Assembly: GCA_028287685.1 (NCBI GenBank)
Contig: JAQBPE010000080.1
Location: 1 to 63,687, forward strand
DNA: 63,687 nucleotides
Reading direction: 5' to 3'
DNA from: Cyanobacteria bacterium RYN_339
Lineage (GTDB): Bacteria > Cyanobacteriota > Sericytochromatia > S15B-MN24 > JAQBPE01
A program made the position numbers and the translations under genes. Numbering within the stretch: position 1 is the stretch's first letter; every line of letters starts with the position of its first letter. Below are positions 1 to 8,387 of the stretch, piece after piece. Under the pieces are notes generated by a model. That model ran no database searches. It saw only the letters and a list, made by a program, of their open reading frames with translations, and was not told where the DNA came from.

Positions 1-1348
1 GCTGCTCGCCGTCGAAAACCGGGATCTGAGGCTCCAGCCCCAACGCCTGCGCCTCGCAGACGCGGTCGCGGCCGGAGTTCTTCGCACGGTAAAGGGCCTG
101 GTCGGCCCGTTGCAACAGCTTGGCGGGGGACTCGAGCGGGTCTTCCAGGCAGGCCACGCCGAAGCTGGCCGTCACGGTGCCGATGGACTCGCCGTCCAGC
201 GTGTTGATCTGCAGCGCGCGGATGGCCTCGCGCAAGCGCTCCGCCGTTCGGACGGCGCCCTCGGCATCCGTCTCGGGCAGCAGCGCCACGAACTCCTCGC
301 CACCGTAGCGGGCGGCCAGGTCGCTTTGCCTCAGCGTTTCGCGCAGCGCGTCCGCCACCAGGCGAAGCACCTGGTCTCCCGTCTGGTGCCCGTGCTCATC
401 GTTGACGCGCTTGAAGCGGTCCACGTCCACCAGGATCACGGAGAAGGCGCCCTGGTACCGGCGCGCGCGGTCGGCTTCCTCGCGCAGGCGCTGTTGGAAG
501 AAGGCATGGTTGTAGAGCCCGGTCAGGCCGTCGCGCAGCGCCTGCTGCTTCACGTCCTCCAGGTAACGCAAGTTCACGGCCGCCATGGCCACCTGCCCGC
601 ACAGCGAGCTCAGCAGCGGCGCGGCGTCGATCAGGCGGTCGATGCCGTCCGGCGGCCCGTTGAGCCAGACCTCGCCGACGGGCCGGCCATGGGCGATCAG
701 GGGGATGGTGGCCACGTATTCGCGGCCTTCCAGCTTCCAATGGTAGGTGCCGTCCCGCTCGGCCAGTGCCCGCAGCTCGTCACGGCATTCCGCCGCGAAG
801 GCCGGCGGCTCGTCGGAGCCCCAGTCCAGCAGCGCCAGCTGGCCCCTCGGTGCGCCGGCGGCCTCGAGCAGGGGCGGCAACACCTGGCGGCCCAGGTCGT
901 CCAAGCCGTTGCAGCGGTTCAGCCCCTCCAGCAGCTCGTTCACGAACGACAGCGTGTAGCTGCGGTCGATCAGGTCATGCAGCAGGGCTTCCTCGCCGTG
1001 CGGCCGACGCTGGGAAGCGAAGTAGCGCCGCACCGCGTCCTGGATCGGGCGGTCACCGGATTCCTTGGAGAGCGCGGCCACCGCGCCCGCCTTCAAGGCG
1101 CTCAGCCCGGCCGGCTTGCAGCTCTCGCCTTCCCAAACGACGATCAGCCCGGGGGCCCCCTTGGCCCGCCGGAGGTCGGAGAGCAGGTGGACGACGTCGC
1201 AGGGGTACTGCGACAGGTTCCACACCACCAGGTCCTTGCCGGACAGACCGGTTCGCTTGGTGCAAATCGAGACTCCGTGAGGCTTGCAGCCCATCGCCAT
1301 GGCGCCGGCGAAGGTGGAGTCGCGGTCGAAGAGTGCTATCTTGCCCAT
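1..1348 (-). CDS. GGDEF diguanylate cyclase with receiver-like and GAF-like regions (3' end outside window)
   Basis: This gene runs off the left edge, so its last residues are missing; at least 449 residues are present. The C-terminal part is a GGDEF domain that should make cyclic di-GMP from two GTP. The active-site signature YGGEEF lies at about residues 348-353. An RxxD product-inhibition site (RQSD, about 340-343) sits exactly five residues before it, so feedback inhibition is likely. The first ~110 residues look like a degenerate receiver domain, and residues ~150-290 look GAF-like. The start at 1348 is chosen for an AAGGAAGG ribosome-binding site 9 bases upstream. It lies 15 bases after the RsbW-like gene, so it is the distal member of the hemerythrin/partner-switching operon and a plausible output of it. 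The enzyme call is firm; the sensory input is inferred. Confidence 0.88.
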   Translation of the reverse strand, partial: MGKIALFDRDSTFAGAMAMGCKPHGVSICTKRTGLSGKDLVVWNLSQYPCDVVHLLSDLRRAKGAPGLIVVWEGESCKPAGLSALKAGAVAALSKESGDRPIQDAVRRYFASQRRPHGEEALLHDLIDRSYTLSFVNELLEGLNRCNGLDDLGRQVLPPLLEAAGAPRGQLALLDWGSDEPPAFAAECRDELRALAERDGTYHWKLEGREYVATIPLIAHGRPVGEVWLNGPPDGIDRLIDAAPLLSSLCGQVAMAAVNLRYLEDVKQQALRDGLTGLYNHAFFQQRLREEADRARRYQGAFSVILVDVDRFKRVNDEHGHQTGDQVLRLVADALRETLRQSDLAARYGGEEFVALLPETDAEGAVRTAERLREAIRALQINTLDGESIGTVTASFGVACLEDPLESPAKLLQRADQALYRAKNSGRDRVCEAQALGLEPQIPVFDGEQ

Positions 1349-1363
1349 CTGGCCCGCCCTTCC

Positions 1364-2026
1364 TTAGGCTACCTCGCCGGGATGGCCGAGGATCGCCTCC
1401 AAGGCGCGCACGAGGTTGACCGCTTCCGGCCGGCGGCCGGTGCTCCAGAGGTCGTCGAAGCGGGTCTCGCCGGCCAACGGCACCGGCGCCATGTCGCGGA
1501 TCTGCGTCATCAGCCGGCGCAGCTCGACCAGCGAGCCCGCTTCGCGGCAGAACCACTTGCGCAGCACCAACCGGTTGCCGCCTTGCGGGCAGGTCTGGTA
1601 GTCGACCTGGTCCATCAGGCGGTAGAGCAGCACCAGGCCGAAGCCGGCCGGCTCGCCGAGCACGTGGCTGGCACGCGTCTGGTCCACGCGCTCCGTGGGC
1701 TTGTAGCTAGCGCCGTGGGGCCCGCGGTCCACCAGGATCACGCTCAACAGCGACAGCAGGCCGCCGTTGAGGGTTTCCAGCACGATCTTCATCTGCACGG
1801 GGTGCCCCGGCTCGCGGGCGCAGGAGTGCTGCATGATGTTCGTGAGCGCCTCGTCGATGATCACCTCCATGTCCTCGACGTCGGCGGTGTCATGCAGGTA
1901 GGCGTCCAGGAACTTGCGGGCACGGTGGCGGCAAGGGCCGATCCGCCCCAGGTCGCTGGTGAGGAACAGCTCCAGGCTGTGGGTTTCGGCGGCAGCTGGC
2001 GGGGAAAGCGTCAGGGTCGCGGTCAT
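1364..2026 (-). CDS. RsbW-like serine kinase / ATP-binding regulatory protein (HATPase)
   Basis: This 220-residue protein has a GHKL-type ATPase fold like the anti-sigma kinases RsbW and SpoIIAB. The N-box is visible as IIDEALTNIMQHS near residues 57-69. A DRG motif and a later GFGL glycine motif form the rest of the nucleotide pocket. Such kinases phosphorylate a STAS antagonist and bind either it or a target protein. The STAS partner is encoded 2 bases upstream and the opposing phosphatase next to that, which completes a partner-switching module. No sigma-B-like factor is encoded nearby. The target could therefore be the downstream diguanylate cyclase or a distant sigma factor; this is inference. 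The ~70-residue C-terminal extension past the ATPase fold is unrecognised. Confidence 0.82.
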   Translation of the reverse strand: MTATLTLSPPAAAETHSLELFLTSDLGRIGPCRHRARKFLDAYLHDTADVEDMEVIIDEALTNIMQHSCAREPGHPVQMKIVLETLNGGLLSLLSVILVDRGPHGASYKPTERVDQTRASHVLGEPAGFGLVLLYRLMDQVDYQTCPQGGNRLVLRKWFCREAGSLVELRRLMTQIRDMAPVPLAGETRFDDLWSTGRRPEAVNLVRALEAILGHPGEVA

Positions 2027-2028
2027 GA

Positions 2029-2379
2029 TCAGGCCCCTTTCACGGCGAGTTCGGTGCCGGCGCAGGCCACGTCCTCGTCAAGGAAGTTGAAGTACGATTC
2101 CAGCCCGCAGTACTGGAAGATCCGGCGCAGCCGGGCCGTGGCGTTCGTGAAGACGAAGCGCTTGCCTTCGGGCGCGAGAAGCTTCTCCAGGCGGATGAAC
2201 GAGCGGATGCCGGTGCTGTTCAGGTACGACAGCTGGCCGAGGTCCACCGTGAGCTCGCCCTTGCAGAGCGGGATGATTTGTTCGAGCTGGGTGTCCAGCT
2301 CCTGGGCGGCGCAAGAGTCCAGATCCCCGATCAGGGCCACGGTGAGGCGCTCCGGAGACTCGAAGATTTCGATTTTCAC
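2029..2379 (-). CDS. STAS-domain anti-sigma factor antagonist
   Basis: This 116-residue protein is a single STAS domain of the RsbV/SpoIIAA type. The phosphoacceptor loop reads LNSTGIRSF, with Ser55 the likely phosphorylated residue. In partner switching, the unphosphorylated form sequesters the RsbW-like kinase and the phosphorylated form releases it. The gene is followed 2 bases later by its probable kinase and preceded 5 bases earlier by a SpoIIE-type phosphatase that would remove the phosphate. Length and motif fit the family well. The target pathway cannot be told from this window. Confidence 0.88.
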   Translation of the reverse strand: MKIEIFESPERLTVALIGDLDSCAAQELDTQLEQIIPLCKGELTVDLGQLSYLNSTGIRSFIRLEKLLAPEGKRFVFTNATARLRRIFQYCGLESYFNFLDEDVACAGTELAVKGA

Positions 2380-2384
2380 GGGTC

Positions 2385-4154
2385 TTACTCCTTCCCAACG
2401 AGGGGGCCGACGGCGTCGACCTCCGCGAGCAACAGCGTCATGTCGTCCCAGGGTGAGGCCACGTCCACGTGCTCGCGGATCGCCCCCATCAGGCTCGCCA
2501 AGGCGTCCTCGATGGGCAGCGTGCCGGAGGCCAGGAGGCGCTCCTTGAACCGGTCTTCTCCGAATTCCTCGTCCGTGGGGCTGAGCGCCTCGATCACGCC
2601 ATCCGTGAAGAGGGCGATGCGGTCGCCCGCGCTCAGCTGGATCTGGTGGCTTTCGAGGGCGGTTTCGAAGTGCTTGGGGTCCAACCCCAACGGCAGGCCC
2701 CGACCCGCCAGGTCATGCATGCCGGTGCCGGTGACCCACACGCCCAGGTTTTGGCCCGCGGAGGCGTAGGTGAAGGTCCCGCTGGCCGCGTCGTAGACGC
2801 CCAGGAAGCAGGTGATGAAGCTACCGTCCTTGATGTCGTCGTGGATGCGCGAATTGACCTCGACCAGCACCTCGCGGGGTGTTTGGCCATAACGCAGTGC
2901 CATGCGCAGGGCGGTCCGGACCACGGCCATGTAAAGGGAGGCCGCGATGCCCTTGCCGGAGACATCCCCCAGCGTGATGGCAACTTGGCCATTGGCCAGC
3001 GGGATGATGTCGAAGTAGTCGCCGCCCACTTCCTGGGCGGCCTCGCAGGCGCCGACCACCTTGAGGCCGCCCACCTGGGGCACCTGCTTGGGGAAGAAGC
3101 TCTGCTGGATGGTGTGGGCGATGGCAAGCTCCGCCTCGATCAGGCGCTTCTGGTGCACCTGCACGAACTGGCGGGCGTTGTGGATGGCGAGCGCGGCATG
3201 GTTGCCCATGGCCTGCATCATCGCGAGATCGGAGTCGCGGAAGTTCCTCACGGACAGGCGCGAGCTGACGTAGAGCACGCCCAGCAGCTGGTTCTGGACG
3301 GCCAGGGGCACACACATGATGCTGGAGTCGCCGCTGCCCTCGCCGTCCGTAACGCAAAGGGCCTCGCCGGTTTCCACCACGGTGTCGACCACATGCCGTA
3401 AGTAGGTGGGCTCGACGGCCTCCGGGCCGCGGGCGGCCAAGATCACGAGGTCACGGTCTTGGGTGCCGAGCGCCAGCGCGACCTCGCCGCTGGTCAGGCG
3501 CAAGACCTGGTCCAACAAGTGTGCCAGGATGCGTTCCGCGTCCAGGCTGGACGACACGAGCAGGCTGGTGCGGTTCAGCGTCTGGAGCATCTCGTTGCGC
3601 TCGTTGGCTTGCTCGATCATGCGGGCGTTGCTCATGGCCACCCGGCCGAACTGTGCCAGCGATTGAAGCATCCAGACCTGCCCCAGCCCGAACGTCGCGC
3701 CCGCCGCGGCGGGGCGGTCGGCGTAGAAGACCAGGAAGTCCGGCTCCGTTTCCAGGGGCATGCAGATGATGGCGCGCGAACCTTCCGGCTCGCCGGTCTC
3801 CGCGCTGGCATGGACCTGGACGTAGGCCTGGCCGCTCTCCAGGGAGAAGCGCACGAGCGACTCGCTGACGAAGGGCCCGGCTCCCCAGGTGATCAGGCCG
3901 TCCTGCCGGCCCAGCAGGGCTTGCGCGCCGTTCGGGCCGTGGCGGAGGATCGCGCCACGGTTCGCACCCAGGGCGTCCATGCCGTGGATCAGCAGGGTGC
4001 CCAGGATCTCCTCCTGCATGGTGCTGTCGGCCACGGCATCGGAGAAGCGCCGCAGCGCCTCCAGCTTGGTGATTTCGTCGCGTCCGTCGCCGTCGTACGG
4101 CACGGTCGCGGTCAAGGGGTCGAGGGACCTCGACGTGGGAGAACGGGGGGGCAT
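2385..4154 (-). CDS. GAF-containing SpoIIE/RsbU-type PP2C phosphatase
   Basis: This 589-residue protein has two GAF-like sensory regions (roughly residues 20-160 and 190-330), a short helical linker and a C-terminal PP2C/SpoIIE phosphatase domain from about residue 380. Metal-binding motifs are visible as VGGDYFD, GDVSGKG, TDGVIEA and the terminal DDMTLL. It should dephosphorylate the STAS antagonist encoded immediately downstream. The start at 4154 is preferred over a longer reading because GGAGGT lies 4 bases upstream. This places the start 2 bases after the histidine-kinase stop, consistent with coupled translation. The ligand of the GAF regions is unknown. Confidence 0.88.
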   Translation of the reverse strand: MPPRSPTSRSLDPLTATVPYDGDGRDEITKLEALRRFSDAVADSTMQEEILGTLLIHGMDALGANRGAILRHGPNGAQALLGRQDGLITWGAGPFVSESLVRFSLESGQAYVQVHASAETGEPEGSRAIICMPLETEPDFLVFYADRPAAAGATFGLGQVWMLQSLAQFGRVAMSNARMIEQANERNEMLQTLNRTSLLVSSSLDAERILAHLLDQVLRLTSGEVALALGTQDRDLVILAARGPEAVEPTYLRHVVDTVVETGEALCVTDGEGSGDSSIMCVPLAVQNQLLGVLYVSSRLSVRNFRDSDLAMMQAMGNHAALAIHNARQFVQVHQKRLIEAELAIAHTIQQSFFPKQVPQVGGLKVVGACEAAQEVGGDYFDIIPLANGQVAITLGDVSGKGIAASLYMAVVRTALRMALRYGQTPREVLVEVNSRIHDDIKDGSFITCFLGVYDAASGTFTYASAGQNLGVWVTGTGMHDLAGRGLPLGLDPKHFETALESHQIQLSAGDRIALFTDGVIEALSPTDEEFGEDRFKERLLASGTLPIEDALASLMGAIREHVDVASPWDDMTLLLAEVDAVGPLVGKE

Positions 4155-4156
4155 GT

Positions 4157-4840
4157 TTACCTCCGGCCGGCGGGGAGCGTGAATGTGAAGGTGGTCCCGG
4201 TCCCGCATTCCGACACGACGGAGAGCGTGCCCCCATGGGCTTCGATGAGGTGCCGGGCGATCACCAGGCCCAGGCCGGTCTCGGGCTCGTCCGGGTCCAG
4301 CAGGCGCGGCAAACGGTCCGGGGCGATGCCGGGGCCCGTGTCGCTGATGGCGAATGCCACTTCGCCGGCTCCTGGTGAGGCGCCGAGCACGATGCTGCCG
4401 CCGGGTGGGGTGGCCTTCAACGCGTTGGTGATCAAGTTGTCGAAGATCTGGCCGAGCCGGCGCGGGTCGGCGATCACATCCGGCAGCTTGGGGGCCGCGC
4501 GGAAGGAGAGGTCGACGCCCCGCGCGGCGGCGATCGCCTCGAAGGCCTCGGACTGGCGGGAGAGCAAGAAGGCGGGGGTGAGTGCCTCGCGGGCCAGCGT
4601 CAGGTAGCCGTTCTGCAGGCGGGCGTAGTCCAGCGCGTTGCGGATCAGCAACTCGATGTCCTCGGACCGGCCGCGGATTTGCTCGAGGTAGAGTTTTTGT
4701 CGGGTGGTGAGCTCGCCGGCGGTGCCGTCTTCCAGGAGCTCCGAGAAGCCGGCGATGATCGTCAGCGGTGTGCGGATTTCATGGACGATGGCGCGGTACA
4801 TGAGGTCCCGCGACAGCGGGGGGAGCGGGGTGGTGGTCAT
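4157..4840 (-). CDS. Short soluble sensor histidine kinase
   Basis: This protein of about 227 residues is essentially a bare kinase core. The H-box HEIRTPL has its histidine at about residue 20. It is followed by an N-box (DNLITNALKA), the G1 motif DTGPGIAP, a G2 motif GLGL and a G3 motif GTGTTF. No transmembrane segment or input domain is present, so its signal probably arrives from another protein. The start at 4840 lies 4 bases after the DUF3050 stop and fits the domain boundary. No response regulator is encoded in the operon, although the GGDEF protein at its end has a receiver-like N-terminus. The recognisable F-box is weak. Confidence 0.85.
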   Translation of the reverse strand: MTTTPLPPLSRDLMYRAIVHEIRTPLTIIAGFSELLEDGTAGELTTRQKLYLEQIRGRSEDIELLIRNALDYARLQNGYLTLAREALTPAFLLSRQSEAFEAIAAARGVDLSFRAAPKLPDVIADPRRLGQIFDNLITNALKATPPGGSIVLGASPGAGEVAFAISDTGPGIAPDRLPRLLDPDEPETGLGLVIARHLIEAHGGTLSVVSECGTGTTFTFTLPAGRR

Positions 4841-4844
4841 CGGC

Positions 4845-5690
4845 TCACGCCAGCGTCTGCGTGGTCCAGGCCGAGACCTCGCGGGCCGGTTGCGGCGTGC
4901 CGAACGCCGAGTTGATGCCGTCCCACAACGCCACGCGCGCACGCAGGGCGGCCTGGATGGCCTGGTCGGCTTCGCGCAGCTTGGTCGGGTCGTCCTTGCA
5001 GAGGACCTCCAGCATGCTCATCGCCATGGGCGTGTGGTGCTCTTCGTCCAGCTGGATGTGGCGTTCGAGGTAGTCGATCAGGAGCGCGAGCTGGCCCGGG
5101 AACTTGGCGTTCAGATCCGCCACCAGGCTGCGGAACATGTCCGGGATCAGGTCTTCACGTCCCAGCGTGAAGGCGCCGGCGACGCCATGGGTCTTGCCGG
5201 CGTGGATCGTCTCGAAGGTGGTGGCGACGAACGCGCGGGCGGCGGCAGGGGCGCCGGCGCGCAGCAGGGCGTCCTGAACGGGCACGCCCTGGTCCAGCAG
5301 GCAGATGAAGGTGTCGATCGGCAGGGTGTTGGCCCCGCACTGCGCCATCGCGGCGCGGTAGAGCTCGAAGTGGCTCAGGTAGGACCCCTGCGTGTGGGGG
5401 CTCTCGATGTCGGTCTCCTCGCCCAACACGATCTCGTTGATCAGGCGCCGGCTGAGCGCATCGCCCACGGGCCGCCAGGGCAGCGTGACGCACGTGAGGT
5501 CGCGTTGCAGTGCCTTCAGGAGGCTCATGAAATCCCAGACCGCGAAGACGTGGTGCTCCATGAAGATCCTGAGGTGCTCGATGGATTTGATCGCTGCATA
5601 GACCGGGTGCCGGACGAGCCTGTCGCGGATCGGCTCGATCGAGGCCTTGAGGTCCATGCAGTTCGTGAGGGTCATCGTCGGTTCTCCCAT
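4845..5690 (-). CDS. DUF3050 family protein (heme-oxygenase-like fold)
   Basis: This 281-residue protein matches the DUF3050 family. It is rich in helices with spaced Glu and His residues, such as FMEHHVFAVWDFM near residue 45, EIVLGEE and HIQLDEEHH near residue 220. This pattern is typical of the TenA/heme-oxygenase-like fold, in which members may bind a diiron centre. No biochemical function is assigned to the family as far as can be judged here. The start at 5690 has a GGAGG site 5 bases upstream and beats an internal ATG. It sits 83 bases after the hemerythrin gene and directly before the kinase. A role in sensing or processing an oxygen- or iron-related ligand is inference. Confidence 0.75.
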   Translation of the reverse strand: MGEPTMTLTNCMDLKASIEPIRDRLVRHPVYAAIKSIEHLRIFMEHHVFAVWDFMSLLKALQRDLTCVTLPWRPVGDALSRRLINEIVLGEETDIESPHTQGSYLSHFELYRAAMAQCGANTLPIDTFICLLDQGVPVQDALLRAGAPAAARAFVATTFETIHAGKTHGVAGAFTLGREDLIPDMFRSLVADLNAKFPGQLALLIDYLERHIQLDEEHHTPMAMSMLEVLCKDDPTKLREADQAIQAALRARVALWDGINSAFGTPQPAREVSAWTTQTLA

Positions 5691-5773
5691 TTCAACCTCC
5701 GTGTCTTGGCGTGCGCATGCCGCCCCCGGCCTGAGCCGCGGGGTCGGTGTCCTTGATGAATGCCCGGGGGGCG

Positions 5774-6193
5774 TTAGAGCCCGATCGGCTCGCGGGAGGA
5801 GACCTGGGTGTAAGCCAGGTACAGGATGTCTTCTTCCTTGCGGATGCGGGTCTTCAAGATCGTGTACAGCTTGCCGAAGTCGCGGGCCAGGTCGAGGCCC
5901 GTGCTTCCCTGCGAGTACTTGTCGAAGAACCCCATCGCCAGGCTGGAAACGATTTCCATGTCCTTGGCGAAGATGTCGATCGTACGCTTGAGGTTGACGT
6001 CCATCTCCCCGGCCCGCTTCAACATGGGGTACAGCTCGTCGTCTTCGCGGCGCAGGTGGGCAATCAGGTGGGCCTTCACGGAGAACAGCTTCTGCTTGCC
6101 GTCGACCGACGCGATGCCGGACTCCTTCACATGCTCCAAGGCGGAGACGATGCCGACGTGGTCCTCGGTCAGGCGTTCGATGAGGTGGGACAT
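5774..6193 (-). CDS. Hemerythrin-like HHE domain protein
   Basis: This 139-residue helical protein has the spaced His/Glu pattern of HHE-type hemerythrins: EDH near residue 12, HLIAHLRREDDELYP around residues 42-56 and a late EED motif. Family members bind a diiron centre and carry or sense oxygen or nitric oxide. GGGGAGG lies 5 bases before the start codon. It is the first gene of a seven-gene operon leading to partner-switching proteins and a diguanylate cyclase, so it is a good candidate for the primary sensor. The promoter just upstream contains a palindrome, suggesting repression. Not all canonical iron ligands can be assigned by eye. Confidence 0.82.
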   Translation of the reverse strand: MSHLIERLTEDHVGIVSALEHVKESGIASVDGKQKLFSVKAHLIAHLRREDDELYPMLKRAGEMDVNLKRTIDIFAKDMEIVSSLAMGFFDKYSQGSTGLDLARDFGKLYTILKTRIRKEEDILYLAYTQVSSREPIGL

Positions 6194-6255
6194 GGCAGCC
6201 TCCCCTTCGCACTTGGCGAATGTGAATAAACTTTATGAAGATATTTAGCGAACAC

Positions 6256-6284
6256 ATCATCACGACTAATCGTGATTATGTCAA
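6256..6284 (-). promoter_or_regulatory. Sigma-70 promoter with embedded palindromic operator for the hemerythrin operon
   Basis: Reading the minus strand, a perfect -35 TTGACA (6279-6284) is followed by a 17-base spacer and a -10-like GATGAT (6256-6261). A perfect 7-base inverted repeat, ATCACGA and TCGTGAT separated by 4 bases, covers 6259-6276. It fills the spacer and overlaps the -10. This is the classic position for a repressor. The transcript would start about 55 bases before the hemerythrin start codon. The regulator is unknown. Confidence 0.65.
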
Positions 6285-6315
6285 TGCGCTTTTTCTATTC
6301 TTCGCTTGAACGGCG

Positions 6316-8193
6316 CTAACTGCGCGTCAGAGCCCGTTCGCGGAGAGCCAGGTGGACCATCAGCAAGGACACGTCTGCCGGCGTGACCCCCCCGACGCGG
6401 CCAGCCTGGCCAACGGACCGCGGGCGCACCCGCGTCAGCTTGTCCTGGGCCTCGCGGCTCAGCCCCACCAGCGCCATGTAGTCCAGGTCTTCCGGGATGA
6501 CATGGTCTTCCTGCCGGAGGGTGCGCTCGATCTGCGCTTGCTGGCGCTTGATGTAGCCTTCGTACTTCGTTTCGATCGCGAGCTGCTCCGCCACCAGCGG
6601 ATCCACCTCGGCGGGATCGCGCCCGACGGCGCGCATCAGCTGGGCCATGGCCAGCTCCGGCCGGCGCAACAGCTCCTCCAGCGTCTGGCTGCGGTCAACG
6701 GCCTCGCCGGCTTCCGCCAGCAAGGCGGCAGCCTGGGCCGAGCCGGGGTTGATGCGGTGGGCCCGTAGCCAGGCCCGCTCGCGGGCGATCGCCTCGAGCT
6801 TGCGGCCGAACCGCTCGAACCGCTCGCTCGGCACGAGGCCCAGGGCAAAGCCCAGCGGCGTGAGGCGTTGATCGGCGTTGTCCTGGCGCAGGGTCAGGCG
6901 GTACTCCGAGCGCGAGGTCAGCATGCGGTAGGGATCCCGAATGTCCTTGGTGACAAGATCATCAACCAAGGTGCCGATGTAGCTTTCTTGCCGCGGGAAG
7001 ACCACCGGCGCCTGGCCCAGCGCATAGCGGGCGGCGTTGATGCCGGCAACGATGCCCTGGGCAGCGGCCTCTTCGTAGCCGGAGGTGCCGTTGATCTGTC
7101 CGGCGGTGAACAGGCCGGGCACGGCCTTGGCCATCAAGGTCGGGGTGAGTTGCGTGGCGGGCAGGCAGTCGTACTCCACGGCATAGCCGTAGCGGAGGAT
7201 CTTCGCGGCCTCCAGGCCGGGGATGGTCTTGAGGAAGGCCTCCTGGACGTCTTCCGGCATGCTGGTGGACAGGCCCTGGATGTACATCACGTCCTGGTCA
7301 AGGCCTTCCGGCTCGACGAAGATCGGGTGCGAGTCCTTGTCCTTGAACCGCACGACCTTGTCCTCGATCGACGGGCAGTAGCGCGGCCCGACGCCCTCGA
7401 TCTGCCCGCCGTAGATGGGCGAGCGGTCGAGGTTGGCCAGGATGATGGCGTGGGTCGCCGGGGTGGTGCGTGTCTGCCAGCAGCTCAGCTGGGGCAGGCG
7501 GGCGGCGGGCTCCAACAGGGAGAAGTGCGGCGCGTCCAGGTCGCCGCGTTCCTCTTCCATGCACGAGTAGTCGATCGAGGCGGCGTCGACGCGAGGCGGC
7601 GTGCCGGTCTTGAGCCGGTGCAGCTCGAAGCCCAGCGCGCGCAGGCTGTCGGAGAGCTTCTCGGCGGAGGGCTCGCCGGCGCGGCCGGCGGCGACCTGGG
7701 TCTGGCCGGTGTGGCACTTGCCCTTGAGGTAGGTCCCCGTGGTGATGACCACGGTCTTGGCTTCGTAGCGCTCGCCGGCGGCCGTGATCAGGACCAGGCC
7801 GCTCGGTCCGCGCTCCAGCACGTCGACCATGCCTTCGCGCAGCGTCAGGTTGGGTTGCTCCTCGCACACGCGTCGCATAAACGCGGCGTACTTCGCCTTG
7901 TCCGACTGCGCCCGCAGGGCTTGCACCGCAGGACCCTTGGAGCCGTTCAGCACGCGGATCTGCAAATAGGTGGCGTCGGTGGTGACGCCCATCTGGCCGC
8001 CCAGGGCGTCCACCTCGCGCACCAGGTGGCCCTTGGCCGGGCCGCCGATGGCCGGGTTGCACGGCATCGTGGCGATCTTGTCGAGCGCCAGCGTCAGCAT
8101 CAGCGTCCGCGCACCCAGGCGCGCCGCGGCAAGGCCGGCTTCCACGCCCGCATGTCCAGCGCCTATCACGATCACGTCCCAGGTCATGGTCAT
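6316..8193 (-). CDS. mnmG: tRNA uridine-5-carboxymethylaminomethyl modification enzyme MnmG (GidA)
   Basis: This 625-residue protein is full length for MnmG. With MnmE it installs the (carboxymethyl)aminomethyl group on wobble U34 of several tRNAs, using FAD and a folate one-carbon donor. The N-terminal FAD-binding motif [14 protein letters not shown] is at residues ~8-21. It is followed by the family signatures [14 protein letters not shown] and YCPSIEDKV, and a helical C-terminal domain. The start is one of two close ATG codons, 8193 or 8187; no strong ribosome-binding site separates them. MnmE is not in the window. The gene precedes the hemerythrin operon on the same strand but is separated by that operon's own promoter. 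Confidence 0.97.
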   Translation of the reverse strand: MTMTWDVIVIGAGHAGVEAGLAAARLGARTLMLTLALDKIATMPCNPAIGGPAKGHLVREVDALGGQMGVTTDATYLQIRVLNGSKGPAVQALRAQSDKAKYAAFMRRVCEEQPNLTLREGMVDVLERGPSGLVLITAAGERYEAKTVVITTGTYLKGKCHTGQTQVAAGRAGEPSAEKLSDSLRALGFELHRLKTGTPPRVDAASIDYSCMEEERGDLDAPHFSLLEPAARLPQLSCWQTRTTPATHAIILANLDRSPIYGGQIEGVGPRYCPSIEDKVVRFKDKDSHPIFVEPEGLDQDVMYIQGLSTSMPEDVQEAFLKTIPGLEAAKILRYGYAVEYDCLPATQLTPTLMAKAVPGLFTAGQINGTSGYEEAAAQGIVAGINAARYALGQAPVVFPRQESYIGTLVDDLVTKDIRDPYRMLTSRSEYRLTLRQDNADQRLTPLGFALGLVPSERFERFGRKLEAIARERAWLRAHRINPGSAQAAALLAEAGEAVDRSQTLEELLRRPELAMAQLMRAVGRDPAEVDPLVAEQLAIETKYEGYIKRQQAQIERTLRQEDHVIPEDLDYMALVGLSREAQDKLTRVRPRSVGQAGRVGGVTPADVSLLMVHLALRERALTRS

Positions 8194-8288
8194 GATTCTA
8201 CCAGATCACCGGTCGATCCGCCGTTCAAGCGGGCTTCCAGGCCTCGAAGGTTAAATTTCAAAAAAAACCTGTCAAGGGGCTATCAATA

Positions 8289-8318
8289 TTGCGAATGAAA
8301 CGTTAAGATGACTATAAG
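8289..8318 (+). promoter_or_regulatory. Candidate promoter of the subtilase gene
   Basis: A -35-like TTGCGA (8289-8294) and a -10-like TATAAG (8313-8318) are separated by 18 bases in an AT-rich stretch 70 bases before the protease start codon. The match is moderate and is supported mainly by position and local base composition. Confidence 0.35.
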
Positions 8319-8387
8319 GTTGAATAAACTTCTCTTAAACTCTCTCACTTCCCTTGACTCCCCCGCCCCGAAAGGAGCTTCCCCTTC

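Noticed and set aside
110-2548. Long plus-strand reading frame over the left operon
   Set aside because: It is antisense to the GGDEF, RsbW-like and STAS genes, has the low-complexity Arg/Gln/His composition of shadow frames in GC-rich DNA and no family match.
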